A stretch of 64,000 nt of DNA from SFEB01 sp964612455. Its GTDB lineage: Bacteria; Bacillota; Clostridia; Christensenellales; CAG-314. The notes beneath the pieces were generated by a model, which saw only the letters and a list, made by a program, of their open reading frames with translations, had not been told where the DNA came from and did no database searches. Shown in pieces: positions 41,414 through 50,829 of the stretch. Each line of letters opens with the position of its first letter. The first letter of the stretch is position 1. The stretch is from NCBI GenBank assembly GCA_964612455.1, contig CAZTCB010000004.1:1-64000 (forward strand), read 5' to 3'. A program made the translations under genes and the position numbers.

Positions 41414-44404
41414 TTAACCTTGATAGTTGTTGACAACTTCTTCGGTATTCTTTTTGTGGGTAGACGCAAATTTTCTGATGATTATTGCGACAATAGCACC
41501 CAACATTGCGATGGTCACGACGAGAGAGGAGATAATCAACCAGTCTACAGGCTCTGTTTCTTCTGTGGTTTCCGTATCGTCATCGTCGGTTTCGGGGGAA
41601 AGAATAGTGGCAAGGTGAGTATTGAGCGTCTGAATGTCGTCACCGTTGTTTTCCCAATCGATGTAATAAGAGCCGTTTGTAGCGTCGGGATAGTGCTTTG
41701 CGTTAAACGTTGCCACCATCGTCTTAAGTGTCGCCATTTGCGCGTCAAAGTCGTCGTCAACGTTCTTTTTGAGTTCCGCAGCTTTCTCTACGATTTTATT
41801 AAAGTCGTTTTCCGTAGAGATATCGTTATAACGATAGTCTCTTACCGCGAGGTTGCTGTTGTTTGAAACAATCAGTTGCTCTTCGGCGTAAACGTTGTCG
41901 AGCTCGATATCGCCCGCCGTTTCGACATTGCCGTTTTTAAAGAGGTCAAAGTACTCTTTGCTGATCGTGTCGTTTTCTTCCGTAAGGTCCTCGAGAAGGG
42001 TACATTCGGCTCTGTCAAACAATACCGTCCCTTGTTGGTAGTCGATAGTTGTTTTTGCGTCGCGCTTGCCGTTCCACAGCTCGAGATTGACGGATACTTC
42101 GTTGTCGCCGGTGGCGAAGTAAATATAATAACGAACCCAACCGTCGCGGAGATCTTCGTCTACGGTTAAGAAAGAATTACTTACGTACGAAGAAGAAGAG
42201 CCGACAGTGAGGCTTGCGTATACTTCGGTTTTGCCGTCGGTGAGGTAGATATGAGGTACCGCGCCGTCTACGCCTTTGGCAAGTACGCTGATGCGATAGA
42301 AGGAGTTAGCTGCAAGCGATATGGCGTCGGAACGATATCCGTGAGCGGTCGCCACGTTGTTGTAAATCATCAACAAAGAGTGGGCTTCGTCGTCCTTGTA
42401 GCCGTTAAAGTCTTGCTCGGTAATCCCGTATTTAAAGAGGTCGGAGGCTTGCGAACGATAAACGATGCCGCCGATACTGCTGTAAACGTCGTCGGGGTTT
42501 TCGTCGTTTGTCATGTCGTAAAACAACGCGCTCTTGTTGGGAGCGACTTTCGCCGCGTCGTAGTCGGAGGTAATCGTATTGAGACCTGCATACAGGCTAA
42601 TCCAGTTGCCCGGCTCGACGGGGTAGTTTGTCGTAGGCGCGCTCGTCTTTATATTGTTAAAGCTTCCGTCCAACAAAAGTTCCGAAGGATTGGTCACCGT
42701 TTTCAACGACGCCGTTACGACGGAGGAAGAAGAGCTGACCGTAGTAAAATTGTATTGGTCCAATTCCTCGAGCGAAAGTTCCGTCATATAAACGTTGCCC
42801 GTTACGGCAAACGATTCTTCGTTGGCAAACGTTTTCGTGGTAAACGCCACACCGGAAGAATAGGTGGTAACTACGGATTTTCTTACGCCGACAGTGACCT
42901 GAATCTGTAAGTAATAAGTCGTGGTTTCGCTCGGTTGAATATAAAACTGATATTGCGTCCAACCGTTGTTGGTGTCGTTAAGGATATCGTGAGAAGTATT
43001 TACGGACGCAAAATAAGCGGATATATTTTTGCCGAGAGTTTCGTCCAGTACGAGATCTCCGTCGTCGTTGAGGTAGTAAGCGTTGAGATAGATGTAAGCG
43101 CCGCTACGCGGGTCGATGTCTTCCGTCCTTACCCAAACGGACGCGCGATAACAACTGTTGATAGAGGGGGGAGTTACTTTAAACATGCCGAAATAAGCCG
43201 ATTTATAATCGTTTTTCGCGGCTCTGTTAAGTTTGAGTATGTTTTCCGCCTCATCGTCGGCAAAAGGCATTACCAATTGCATGTCTTCGTCCTTGGTGAT
43301 GTTTACGCTTTGAGCAGCCATTTTCATGTATTCGTCATGGCTCAACGTCGTCAAATCGCTCAGGTTTGCGGTTTCGTGAGTTGCGTAATCCCAATCTACG
43401 AGTTTAGAATTGGTCTCGTCGGTGTCGTAGGAGTAACTGACGTAGTTTTTGCTCGAGTCGAGCGTTTTTTGCTCGTTACGAATAAACTCGCCGTGGCTTA
43501 TTGATTCGGTCGAAATCCAACCGAACATAATAAAACCGTATGCGGAAGAAGAGGATCTGCCGAGTCCCATTTCAAGGTAAGCGGTAGAAGAAGACGTCTT
43601 GGAGCCTTCGATATAAAAGTCAAACCTCGTCCAACCGTTGCTCTTGGCGTCGGCAGGAGCGTTGTTGATTGCGTCGGAAGTCACGTTGTATGTCACGAGA
43701 TAGCTCGCGTCCGAAGTGCCTGTCTGACTCTTTTTGATAGCAACGTACGCACCGTCCTCGCCGACGATGTTTTTGGTATAAACCCACACGGAAACTTTCA
43801 TGTACTTTCCGCTCGATATGGAAAAACTACTCGACATCACGCGCGTCGCGTCGGACTCCGCCGCGAGAGTCTTTTTTATCAGATATGCTCTCGTATCGTC
43901 GTCGTCTCTGCCTTCAAACTCGGGATAACCGGGTTGAGCCAGCTCGGCTTGTCCTTCAAGCGTACTGCTGACCACGACGCCTTTGGCTGTCAGGTCTTTG
44001 ACCACGTTGCTCCAATCGGCAAGGTCTACCACGCCCATGGTGACGTTGCTCGGAGAAGAAGTAGTGGAGTAGCGCCACCCCATGCTACTGTCGATGGAGC
44101 TGTCCACCACCAACGGATAACTCAAATTTTTGCCGTTGGCAAAGGTGTTTGAAAAGTCAACGTTGGTAATCGTGGTGTCCGACGACGGATAAGAATTGCT
44201 GTCGGACGAGATAGTCGAAGGGATGACCTCAGTGTACGTAGCAACGCACAGAGACGCCACCACCGCAACGACGAGCACCAAGCAAAGGATTAACGAAGTC
44301 CAAAGCTTTTTACGGAAAACGACGTTTTTAGCGGCAGACGCTTCCGCTTTGCCGCCTGCTTTGTAAGCCGGAGTGTAAAGTTTTTCATTCTGTTGTTTCT
44401 TCAT
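41414..44404 (-). CDS. Large surface protein with repeated carbohydrate-binding-like domains
   Basis: 996 residues. Transmembrane helices near both ends (about 35-57 and 956-977) leave a ~900-residue extracytoplasmic middle. This contains several similar beta-rich blocks, each with Y-R-x-S-V-W-V or K-V-S-V-W-V, then G-W-T-R/Q-Y/F-x-F-Y-I, followed by Y-L-x-I/M-x-x-G. That pattern is typical of galactose-binding-like/CBM folds. Four such blocks can be counted. The last ~80 residues before the second helix are coiled-coil-like with an acidic Thr/Glu linker. AGGTGAG ribosome site. Function unknown; cell-surface glycan contact is an inference. Confidence 0.7.
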   Translation of the reverse strand: MKKQQNEKLYTPAYKAGGKAEASAAKNVVFRKKLWTSLILCLVLVVAVVASLCVATYTEVIPSTISSDSNSYPSSDTTITNVDFSNTFANGKNLSYPLVVDSSIDSSMGWRYSTTSSPSNVTMGVVDLADWSNVVKDLTAKGVVVSSTLEGQAELAQPGYPEFEGRDDDDTRAYLIKKTLAAESDATRVMSSSFSISSGKYMKVSVWVYTKNIVGEDGAYVAIKKSQTGTSDASYLVTYNVTSDAINNAPADAKSNGWTRFDFYIEGSKTSSSTAYLEMGLGRSSSSAYGFIMFGWISTESISHGEFIRNEQKTLDSSKNYVSYSYDTDETNSKLVDWDYATHETANLSDLTTLSHDEYMKMAAQSVNITKDEDMQLVMPFADDEAENILKLNRAAKNDYKSAYFGMFKVTPPSINSCYRASVWVRTEDIDPRSGAYIYLNAYYLNDDGDLVLDETLGKNISAYFASVNTSHDILNDTNNGWTQYQFYIQPSETTTYYLQIQVTVGVRKSVVTTYSSGVAFTTKTFANEESFAVTGNVYMTELSLEELDQYNFTTVSSSSSVVTASLKTVTNPSELLLDGSFNNIKTSAPTTNYPVEPGNWISLYAGLNTITSDYDAAKVAPNKSALFYDMTNDENPDDVYSSIGGIVYRSQASDLFKYGITEQDFNGYKDDEAHSLLMIYNNVATAHGYRSDAISLAANSFYRISVLAKGVDGAVPHIYLTDGKTEVYASLTVGSSSSYVSNSFLTVDEDLRDGWVRYYIYFATGDNEVSVNLELWNGKRDAKTTIDYQQGTVLFDRAECTLLEDLTEENDTISKEYFDLFKNGNVETAGDIELDNVYAEEQLIVSNNSNLAVRDYRYNDISTENDFNKIVEKAAELKKNVDDDFDAQMATLKTMVATFNAKHYPDATNGSYYIDWENNGDDIQTLNTHLATILSPETDDDDTETTEETEPVDWLIISSLVVTIAMLGAIVAIIIRKFASTHKKNTEEVVNNYQG

Positions 44405-44476
44405 TTAACTCACCTATAGTTGAAAAAATTTGTTGTAGTTACGCATAGCGAGCACAACTTCTCATTATGCTAAGTT

Positions 44477-44505
44477 ATTTTAATACATAATCGAAAAAAA
44501 AGCAA
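44477..44505 (-). promoter_or_regulatory. Sigma-A promoter of the surface-protein gene
   Basis: Minus strand: -35 TTGCTT (44500-44505), 17-bp spacer, -10 TAAAAT (44477-44482); leader about 65 nt. The remainder of the 180-nt divergent gap is AT-rich with no convincing plus-strand promoter. Confidence 0.6.
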
Positions 44506-44584
44506 TGAATTTTACAAACAAAGTATCTGTTTTTTTATATTTTTATTGAAATTGTAAAAAATATATCAAACACAGAGGCTATCG

Positions 44585-44953
44585 ATGTCGGAAAAAAATT
44601 GGGTTAAGAAAATACTTTTTGTTATCTTTGGCGTTATTATCGGTTTCGTTAACGGTTTTTTGGGTAGCGGAGGCGGTACTATAGCCGTTACGGCGTTGCT
44701 TACCGTCGGCGGACTAAACCAAAAAAACGCTCAGGCGACGGCGTTGTTGGTGATTTTGCCGGTAAGCGTAGTCAGTGCGGTCGTATACCTCGTCAACGGC
44801 GCGGTCGACATAGAAAAAACCGTCTTTTCCACCATAGGTATAGTGGTAGGCGGCGGACTCGGCGCGGTGTTGCTCAACAAACTGCAAAGCAACGCCGTCA
44901 AGTTGATTTTTGCTTTGATACTTTTAGCAGCGGGAGTGAAAATGTTTTTATGA
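44585..44953 (+). CDS. Half-size TauE/SafE-type membrane protein, first of a pair
   Basis: 122 residues, four predicted helices, half the usual TauE/SafE length. It carries the family signature G-F-L-G-S-G-G-G near residue 25 and an N-A-Q-A-T-A segment. Its stop overlaps the start of the second half (ATGA), so the two are made together and probably form a heterodimeric anion or sulfite/sulfonate exporter. Ribosome site AGAGG is modest. Substrate unknown. Confidence 0.8.
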   Translation: MSEKNWVKKILFVIFGVIIGFVNGFLGSGGGTIAVTALLTVGGLNQKNAQATALLVILPVSVVSAVVYLVNGAVDIEKTVFSTIGIVVGGGLGAVLLNKLQSNAVKLIFALILLAAGVKMFL

Positions 44954-45435
44954 CGATTTTATTGATTATATTTGGCTTTTTGGGCGGCGTTTTGGGCGGA
45001 ATGGGTATGGGCGGAGGCACTTTGCTTATACCGTTGCTCAGTTTTCTCGATATTCCCCAGCGCACTATTCAGGCAATAAACCTGATAGGTTTTTTACCGA
45101 TGTCGATTGTGGCGTTGTGCTTTCACTTTAAAAACGGACTCGTAGAGACCAAGGATTTGCTATGGCTCGTATTGCCTGCCGTAGCGGCGTCCGTAGGGGG
45201 CGCGATATTGTCCGGGGTTTCGAGTGAAAAGGTATTGAGGTACTGTTTCGGCGGATTGCTGCTCGTTCTCGGCGTATGGCAGCTCGTCAAGTGTCTCTCC
45301 GCCGCCGTGAAGGAAGCGAAAGTAAAAAAAATAGTGGCGGAGCAAAGAAAAAGCATTAAAGCCGACGCAAATGTCGTATATAATTATATTGATAGAAAAA
45401 ATACCGCAAATCGACAGGGAAAAGGGCAAAAGTAA
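44950..45435 (+). CDS. Half-size TauE/SafE-type membrane protein, second of a pair
   Basis: 161 residues: four predicted helices with the G-G-V-L-G-G-M-G-M-G-G-G signature, then a ~40-residue basic cytoplasmic tail. Paralogous to the preceding gene; a full exporter normally carries both halves in one chain. Coupled by an ATGA overlap. Substrate unknown. Confidence 0.8.
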   Translation: MTILLIIFGFLGGVLGGMGMGGGTLLIPLLSFLDIPQRTIQAINLIGFLPMSIVALCFHFKNGLVETKDLLWLVLPAVAASVGGAILSGVSSEKVLRYCFGGLLLVLGVWQLVKCLSAAVKEAKVKKIVAEQRKSIKADANVVYNYIDRKNTANRQGKGQK

Positions 45436-45495
45436 TCGTTTTAAATTCTCAGAGGTGTCAATGTGGTGAAATTTGTCATTTTTTTGCCCATTTTC

Positions 45496-45524
45496 TTGAC
45501 CTTTTTACGGATGTTAACTATAAT
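45496..45524 (+). promoter_or_regulatory. Sigma-A promoter of the rnf operon
   Basis: -35 TTGACC (45496-45501), 17-bp spacer, -10 TATAAT (45519-45524): the strongest promoter in the window. Leader about 53 nt to the TTG start of rnfC. Confidence 0.85.
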
Positions 45525-45583
45525 ATAAAATATCAAAGTAACGTGGGAGTATCTTTAATGCGCTACGACTCGGGAGGTTTATT

Positions 45584-46873
45584 TTGACAGGCATAAAGAC
45601 AAAGACCTTTAAAAAGGGCGTTCATTTTGACGATAAAAAGTACTTGACCAAAGACGTTGCGATAGAGGAAATGCCCCTTATCGACGATTATTTCGTCGGT
45701 TTGTCTCAACATATAGGAGCGCCTGCCACGGCGTTGGTTGCCGCGGGCGATACAGTGGCTGAGGGGCAGTTGATAGCAAGGGCGGGCGGTTTCGTTTCGG
45801 CAAACGTTTATTCTCCCGTCAGCGGTCAGGTCGTCGGTATAGAAAGGCGCGAAAACAAGTTTGGCGTTATGGCGGATTACGTTCATATACGTCGAGTCGA
45901 GGGCGAGGAGGTTACACTGCCGCCGATAGACGTTAACGACGGCAAAGCGATAGCCGCTCGTATCGCGGAGGCGGGTATAGTCGGTCTTGGCGGAGCGGGT
46001 TTCCCCGCGCACGTCAAAGCCGCGCCGAAGAAACCCGTTGATTTACTTATTATCAATGCCGCCGAGTGCGAACCGTATCTCAACTGCGACAACAGACTGT
46101 TGATAGAAAAACCTTACGAAGTCATAGCGGGTGCCAAACTCATAGCCAAGACGATCAACGTCGATACGATTATCGTCGGTATAGAGGAAAATAAACCGCG
46201 CGCTTACGAACATGTCTCTTCGAGTAGCGACGCGCATGTCGTTTTATTAAAAAAGAAATATCCGCAAGGCAGCGAGAAACAGCTCATTTACGCATGCTGC
46301 GGACGCAAAGTTCCGACCAAGGGGTTGCCTATGGACGTAGGCGTAGTGGTGCAAAACGTTGCGACGTGTTACGCCGTATACGAAGCGGTAATGTTAAATA
46401 AACCGCTGTACCAGCGCGTACTTACCGTCAGCGGATTGGGCGTAAACAATCCCAAAAATCTCCTCGTAAAAATCGGTACGCCTTACAGCGCGATACTCGA
46501 TTATTGCGGCGGCATCAAAGAAAACACCGTCAAACTCATTTCGGGCGGTCCCATGATGGGCGTCGCTATGGGTAACGCCAACGACGTTACCACCAAGACG
46601 GACAGCGGGTTGTTGGCGTTAGTCGAGGGCGAGGCAAACAGCGCTCAACCGTCGGCTTGTATACGTTGCGGCAGGTGCGTTGCCGCTTGCCCGATGAATC
46701 TCATGCCTCTTTATATCGACTTTTACACACAGGCGGGAGATTATCACGAAGCAGTTAAATACGGGGTAGAGCACTGCATGGAGTGCGGTTGTTGCGCTTA
46801 CGTCTGCCCCGGCAAACGACCGATAGTACAGAGCGTTAAACTCTGCAAGGCAAAACTAAGGGAGAAAAAATGA
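45584..46873 (+). CDS. rnfC: Rnf electron-transport complex subunit C
   Basis: 429 residues. NADH/FMN-binding region with G-L-G-G-A-G-F-P and I-N-A-A-E-C-E-P-Y; SLBB segment; two C-terminal 4Fe-4S motifs C-I-R-C-G-R-C-V-A-A-C-P and C-M-E-C-G-C-C-A-Y-V-C-P. It is the NAD+-side subunit of the ferredoxin:NAD+ oxidoreductase that pumps Na+ or H+. Start is TTG at 45584 with GGAGGT 6 nt upstream; no in-frame ATG fits. First of six tightly packed genes. Confidence 0.96.
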   Translation: MTGIKTKTFKKGVHFDDKKYLTKDVAIEEMPLIDDYFVGLSQHIGAPATALVAAGDTVAEGQLIARAGGFVSANVYSPVSGQVVGIERRENKFGVMADYVHIRRVEGEEVTLPPIDVNDGKAIAARIAEAGIVGLGGAGFPAHVKAAPKKPVDLLIINAAECEPYLNCDNRLLIEKPYEVIAGAKLIAKTINVDTIIVGIEENKPRAYEHVSSSSDAHVVLLKKKYPQGSEKQLIYACCGRKVPTKGLPMDVGVVVQNVATCYAVYEAVMLNKPLYQRVLTVSGLGVNNPKNLLVKIGTPYSAILDYCGGIKENTVKLISGGPMMGVAMGNANDVTTKTDSGLLALVEGEANSAQPSACIRCGRCVAACPMNLMPLYIDFYTQAGDYHEAVKYGVEHCMECGCCAYVCPGKRPIVQSVKLCKAKLREKK

Positions 46874-47853
46874 TGGAAAACAAGACTTTTTTAGACAGTA
46901 GTTCTCCTCACATTCGCGGAAAGTCAACGACGAAAAAAATAATGCTTGACGTAATAATCGCTTTGTCAGCGCCTTTTTACGCGGGTTTGTGGTTTTTTGG
47001 TTTTCGTGCGTTGCTCGTGGTTTTTTTGGCGGTCGCTTCGGCATACCTGAGCGAAGTCGTTTTTAACCTTTGTTGCAAAAAAACACTCAGGGAGGCTCTC
47101 GATATCGACCTTACGAGTATCGTTACGGGATTTATCATAGGGCTGTCTCTCAATGCCAACGCCGCATGGTATTTGCCCGTAATGGCGAGTGTTTTCGCCG
47201 TTGTGGTGGTAAAAATGCTTTTCGGCGGCACGGGTAACAACATAGTCAACCCGGCAATCGCGGGCAGAGGATTTATATTTATCTCGTTTATCGGCTCTTC
47301 CGCAAGCAATATGGCGAGCAATTGGACGACCACCGACGGCAACGTGCTTGCCGGTGCCACTCCGTTGAACGATATCTTAAACGGAATCGATCCCGGCATA
47401 ACCAATCTCGATTTGTTTTTGGGTACCAACGTGGTCGGTTGTATCGGCGAGACATGCAAGATAGCGATAATAGTCGGTTTTCTTTACCTCGTGGTGAGGA
47501 GGGTAATTGATTTTAAATATCCTTTGATTTATATCGCGGTGACGGGATTGTTTACCGTGGCGTTGAAGGGATTTGATTTCAGCTGGTTTTTACCGAGTAT
47601 TCTCGGCGGCGGTCTCATGTTTGTCGCCGTGTTTATGGCTACGGACTACGTCACGAGTCCTACGACGAAACTCGGCAATTATATTTACTTTACGGCACTC
47701 GGTTTGCTGACGGCGGGATTGAGGGTTGCATGTAAAATGCCGATTATTACTTTTGCCGTCTTGTTGATGAACTTCCTCGTTCCTTTTATCGACAAATTGG
47801 TGGTGCCGAAACCCTTCGGGTATCGACAGCCGGATAAGGAGGAGAAAGCATGA
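46870..47853 (+). CDS. rnfD: Rnf complex subunit D
   Basis: 327 residues, multi-pass. S-S-P-H-I-R near the N-terminus and L-F-G-G-T-G-N-N-I-V-N-P-A are family motifs; the G-A-T-P segment near residue 167 carries the threonine that binds FMN covalently. Membrane electron carrier. ATGATG start overlaps the rnfC stop. Confidence 0.95.
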   Translation: MMENKTFLDSSSPHIRGKSTTKKIMLDVIIALSAPFYAGLWFFGFRALLVVFLAVASAYLSEVVFNLCCKKTLREALDIDLTSIVTGFIIGLSLNANAAWYLPVMASVFAVVVVKMLFGGTGNNIVNPAIAGRGFIFISFIGSSASNMASNWTTTDGNVLAGATPLNDILNGIDPGITNLDLFLGTNVVGCIGETCKIAIIVGFLYLVVRRVIDFKYPLIYIAVTGLFTVALKGFDFSWFLPSILGGGLMFVAVFMATDYVTSPTTKLGNYIYFTALGLLTAGLRVACKMPIITFAVLLMNFLVPFIDKLVVPKPFGYRQPDKEEKA

Positions 47854-48446
47854 GCGTGAAAAAATATACCGAAAACAAGTCAACGGCGATTAAAGCGGTA
47901 GTGGTGCTCGTCTCGATAGCGGTGATACTCGGCGGTTTGTTGGCTGTACTTAACGACTTGTTGTCCGTTTCGGACGACGAGCGAACGATGCGTATTATAA
48001 AGACGTTTTACGACGGACAAGAAAAAAACTTTACGGTCGTCGACGTATCGGAGGACTCGAAGACAAACGATTTCGGTACCGTCGATACGGTGTATTCGAT
48101 AGAAGACGGCAGTTACCTTATAAAGACCACGGGAAAGGACGGTTTCCACGGCGGTACGGTTTCGATGTGGTTTCTTGCAAAAGTTTCCGACGGAGAGTTT
48201 GTAGGTTTTACTAAAGTAAAATACGCCGACAACGACGGTCAGACGCTTATGTCCAATTTTTCGGACGAGTATTACGACGATTATGTCGGTGACGGAGTAA
48301 AAAACGGCTTTTATTCGACGAAAAGCGGTGTCAACGTCAAGACTATGGCGGGCGCCACGTACAGTAGCAACGCCGTCAACAACGCCGTCAATTGCGCTTA
48401 CGATTATATCCAAAATGTTTTGACGGAGGTAAGCCATGAAAGTTAA
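47850..48446 (+). CDS. rnfG: Rnf complex subunit G
   Basis: 198 residues: one N-terminal transmembrane helix (about 14-36) and an extracytoplasmic FMN-binding domain. The covalent FMN threonine lies in M-A-G-A-T-Y-S-S near the C-terminus. Overlaps rnfD by four bases and rnfE by eleven. Confidence 0.94.
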   Translation: MSVKKYTENKSTAIKAVVVLVSIAVILGGLLAVLNDLLSVSDDERTMRIIKTFYDGQEKNFTVVDVSEDSKTNDFGTVDTVYSIEDGSYLIKTTGKDGFHGGTVSMWFLAKVSDGEFVGFTKVKYADNDGQTLMSNFSDEYYDDYVGDGVKNGFYSTKSGVNVKTMAGATYSSNAVNNAVNCAYDYIQNVLTEVSHES

Positions 48447-49110
48447 AAACATTGCTCTCGACGGACTCGTCCGTCAAAACCCCACTTTCAGACTCGTTCT
48501 CGGTACGTGCCCGACGTTGGCGTTGACTACTCTCGCGGTCAACGGCATAGGTATGGGACTTGCGGTTACGTTCGTTTTGATATGCAGCAACGTTTTAGTC
48601 AGTTTGTTGCGCAACGTTATACCGGATAAAATTCGTATACCGGCGTTTGTCCTCATTATTGCGAGTTTCGTTACCGTGGTTTCTCTTGTGCTTGACAAGT
48701 ATATGCCGGATTTGTACGAAACCATGGGCGTTTACCTGCCGCTTATTGTCGTCAATTGCATTATTCTCGCGCGTGCGGAGTCTTTTGCCAGCCACAACAA
48801 GGTCGGTGCGGCGGCGTTGGACGGATTGTTTATGGGACTTGGATTTACCGTTGCTTTGACTCTGATGGGTATAGTGAGAGAGTTGTTGAGCAAGGGTAGT
48901 TTCTTCGGTATACGCCTTTGGGATTTCAGAATTGACTTTTTCGCGTCTGCCCCGGGAGCTTTTTTGACTTTCGGAATAATGATAGCGTTGTTTACCGTCG
49001 TTTACAATTCGGTAGAAAGAAAAGTTAAACGTAAAAATTTCGTCGGTACGACGGCGTCGCAAAACGAGGAGCGACAAATTACGGCAGAGGAGGGCGCAAA
49101 CAATGTCTAA
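48436..49110 (+). CDS. rnfE: Rnf complex subunit E
   Basis: 224 residues, six helices. Family text N-P-T-F-R-L-V-L-G-T-C-P-T-L-A and G-V-Y-L-P-L-I-V-V-N-C-I-I-L-A-R-A-E; conserved cysteines in the membrane probably bind the shared iron-sulfur centre with RnfA. GGAGGT ribosome site; overlaps both neighbours. Confidence 0.95.
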   Translation: MKVKNIALDGLVRQNPTFRLVLGTCPTLALTTLAVNGIGMGLAVTFVLICSNVLVSLLRNVIPDKIRIPAFVLIIASFVTVVSLVLDKYMPDLYETMGVYLPLIVVNCIILARAESFASHNKVGAAALDGLFMGLGFTVALTLMGIVRELLSKGSFFGIRLWDFRIDFFASAPGAFLTFGIMIALFTVVYNSVERKVKRKNFVGTTASQNEERQITAEEGANNV

Positions 49111-49687
49111 TATTTTGATTATTATCGTCAGTGCCGTCTTCGTAAACAACTTTGTCGTCGTTCAATTTTTGGGTATTTGTCCGTTTCTCGGCGTTTCCAA
49201 AAAGACCGAGTCTGCTTTCGGAATGGGCGTTGCCGTTACGTTTGTCATGACGGTTGCGAGTCTCGTGTGTTATTGCTTGTACATGTACGTATTGGTTCCG
49301 CTCGGTATATCGTATCTGAGGACCATAGTATTTATTTTCGTTATAGCCAGTCTCGTCCAGATTCTCGAGATGGTGTTGAAAAAATTTGCTCCCGCATTGT
49401 ATCGCTCTATGGGCGTGTATCTGCCGCTTATCACCACAAACTGCGCGATATTGGGCGTTGCGGAACTAAATCTTACTTCCTCGATGGTGACCAATGTGCT
49501 ATCGGCAACGTTAAACGGATTTTTCAGCGGATTGGGCTTTTTGCTCGCTATCGTACTGTTGTCGGGCGTGAGAGAAAAAGTCGACAAATTACCGATTGCA
49601 AAACCTCTTAAAGGTTTTCCCATTACTATGATTTGCGCGTGCTTTATGGCTATGGCGTTTTACGTATTCGGTACCGTTGCTTTATAG
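49103..49687 (+). CDS. rnfA: Rnf complex subunit A
   Basis: 194 residues, six helices, homologous to RnfE but in inverted topology. N-N-F-V-V-V-Q-F-L-G-I-C-P-F-L-G-V and M-G-V-Y-L-P-L-I-T-T-N-C-A-I-L-G-V hold the conserved cysteines for the intramembrane 2Fe-2S site. Overlaps rnfE by eight bases. Confidence 0.95.
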   Translation: MSNILIIIVSAVFVNNFVVVQFLGICPFLGVSKKTESAFGMGVAVTFVMTVASLVCYCLYMYVLVPLGISYLRTIVFIFVIASLVQILEMVLKKFAPALYRSMGVYLPLITTNCAILGVAELNLTSSMVTNVLSATLNGFFSGLGFLLAIVLLSGVREKVDKLPIAKPLKGFPITMICACFMAMAFYVFGTVAL

Positions 49688-49699
49688 GAGACGAAAAAG

Positions 49700-50557
49700 A
49701 TGAATTGTTTAAATTTTATGTTTTTGGCGTCGACTTCCGTCGACTGGTCCAAGTTCTTTATCGTCATCGGTATAATGGCGGGGATCGGACTTGTTTTTGC
49801 TTTGCTTATAGTGCTTGTGTCTAAATATTGCGTCGTCAACGAAGATCCGAAGATTGCCGAAGTTTCAGCGCACCTTTGCGGTGCCAATTGCGGCGGGTGC
49901 GGTTATCCCGGGTGCGACGGATTTGCAAAAGCTTTGGTCGAAGGCAAAGTGTCTCTGGACGAGTGCGGTCAGACGACTAAAGAAAACAAGATAGAAATAA
50001 GCAATATTCTCGGCATATCTTACTCCGGCACGGGCGATACGATAGCCGTGGTGAGTTGCAACGGCGGTATAAACTGCAACGACAAGTATTCTTATCAAGG
50101 CTACGGCAGTTGCGTCAGTCAACAAATATTGGCAAACGGTCGTAAACAATGCGCCGTAGGATGCATGGGTGCGGGCAGTTGCGTCGACGTTTGTCCCAAT
50201 CTGGCGATAGAGTGCAGAGAGGGATATGCGCAAATAGATCCTGCTCTCTGCGTCAGTTGCGGTCTTTGCATTAAGGCTTGTCCGAAACGACTTATCAAGC
50301 GCATCCCCAAAGACGCCAAAGTTTACGTCGCTTGCAGTACTCAGTGCAAGGGGAGGGCTGTGGCGGATATGTGCAAGTCGGGCTGCATCAGTTGCGGTCT
50401 CTGCCAAAAGTTTTGCCCAAACGACGCCATTCATCTCGTCAACAACGTGCCTATCATAGATTATTCCAAGTGCAACGGTTGCGGAATATGTAAAGAAAAA
50501 TGTCCTCGCAAGGTCATTAAGGATGTGTACGAGACAAAGGATTGCGTTTCGCAGTAA
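49700..50557 (+). CDS. rnfB: Rnf complex subunit B (ferredoxin-side subunit)
   Basis: 285 residues. One N-terminal helix (about 18-42), then the 4Fe-4S motif C-G-A-N-C-G-G-C-G-Y-P-G-C, followed by several ferredoxin-type clusters (C-M-G-A-G-S-C-V-D-V-C-P, C-V-S-C-G-L-C-I-K-A-C-P, C-I-S-C-G-L-C-Q-K-F-C-P, C-N-G-C-G-I-C-K-E-K-C-P). It receives electrons from reduced ferredoxin. Shorter than some acetogen forms, but the cluster set looks complete. Followed by a strong terminator. Confidence 0.95.
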   Translation: MNCLNFMFLASTSVDWSKFFIVIGIMAGIGLVFALLIVLVSKYCVVNEDPKIAEVSAHLCGANCGGCGYPGCDGFAKALVEGKVSLDECGQTTKENKIEISNILGISYSGTGDTIAVVSCNGGINCNDKYSYQGYGSCVSQQILANGRKQCAVGCMGAGSCVDVCPNLAIECREGYAQIDPALCVSCGLCIKACPKRLIKRIPKDAKVYVACSTQCKGRAVADMCKSGCISCGLCQKFCPNDAIHLVNNVPIIDYSKCNGCGICKEKCPRKVIKDVYETKDCVSQ

Positions 50558-50597
50558 GCGTAAAACGAAAAACGCGATATACTGAATAAAATTTAAT

Positions 50598-50645
50598 GCA
50601 CTTCAAAAAGCAAACGAAAACGGCGGTCTTTTTGAAGTGCTTTTT
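50598..50645 (+). terminator. Rho-independent terminator of the rnf operon
   Basis: GCACTTCAAAAAG (50598-50610) pairs perfectly with CTTTTTGAAGTGC (50628-50640), followed by five Ts. Confidence 0.85.
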
Positions 50646-50730
50646 ATACCTGAAAATTTGCCCTTTTACCAGTGCGTAAAGGCTTTTTTAGTATTTGGGT
50701 GTAAAAAAGGTGAAACTTTTTTATTTGGTA

Positions 50731-50759
50731 TTTACAAGCGTTTTTTTTTGTGGTAAAAT
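50731..50759 (+). promoter_or_regulatory. Sigma-A promoter of ppx
   Basis: -35 TTTACA (50731-50736), 17-bp spacer containing a run of nine Ts, -10 TAAAAT (50754-50759). Leader about 65 nt to ATG 50830. The 272-nt gap before ppx holds this and the rnf terminator. Confidence 0.65.
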
Positions 50760-50829
50760 CATTAAAAACGGCAAACGGGGCTTTTTTAATAAGGTCCCTT
50801 ATAAAAGAAAAACGGAGAGTTGGTTTTTT

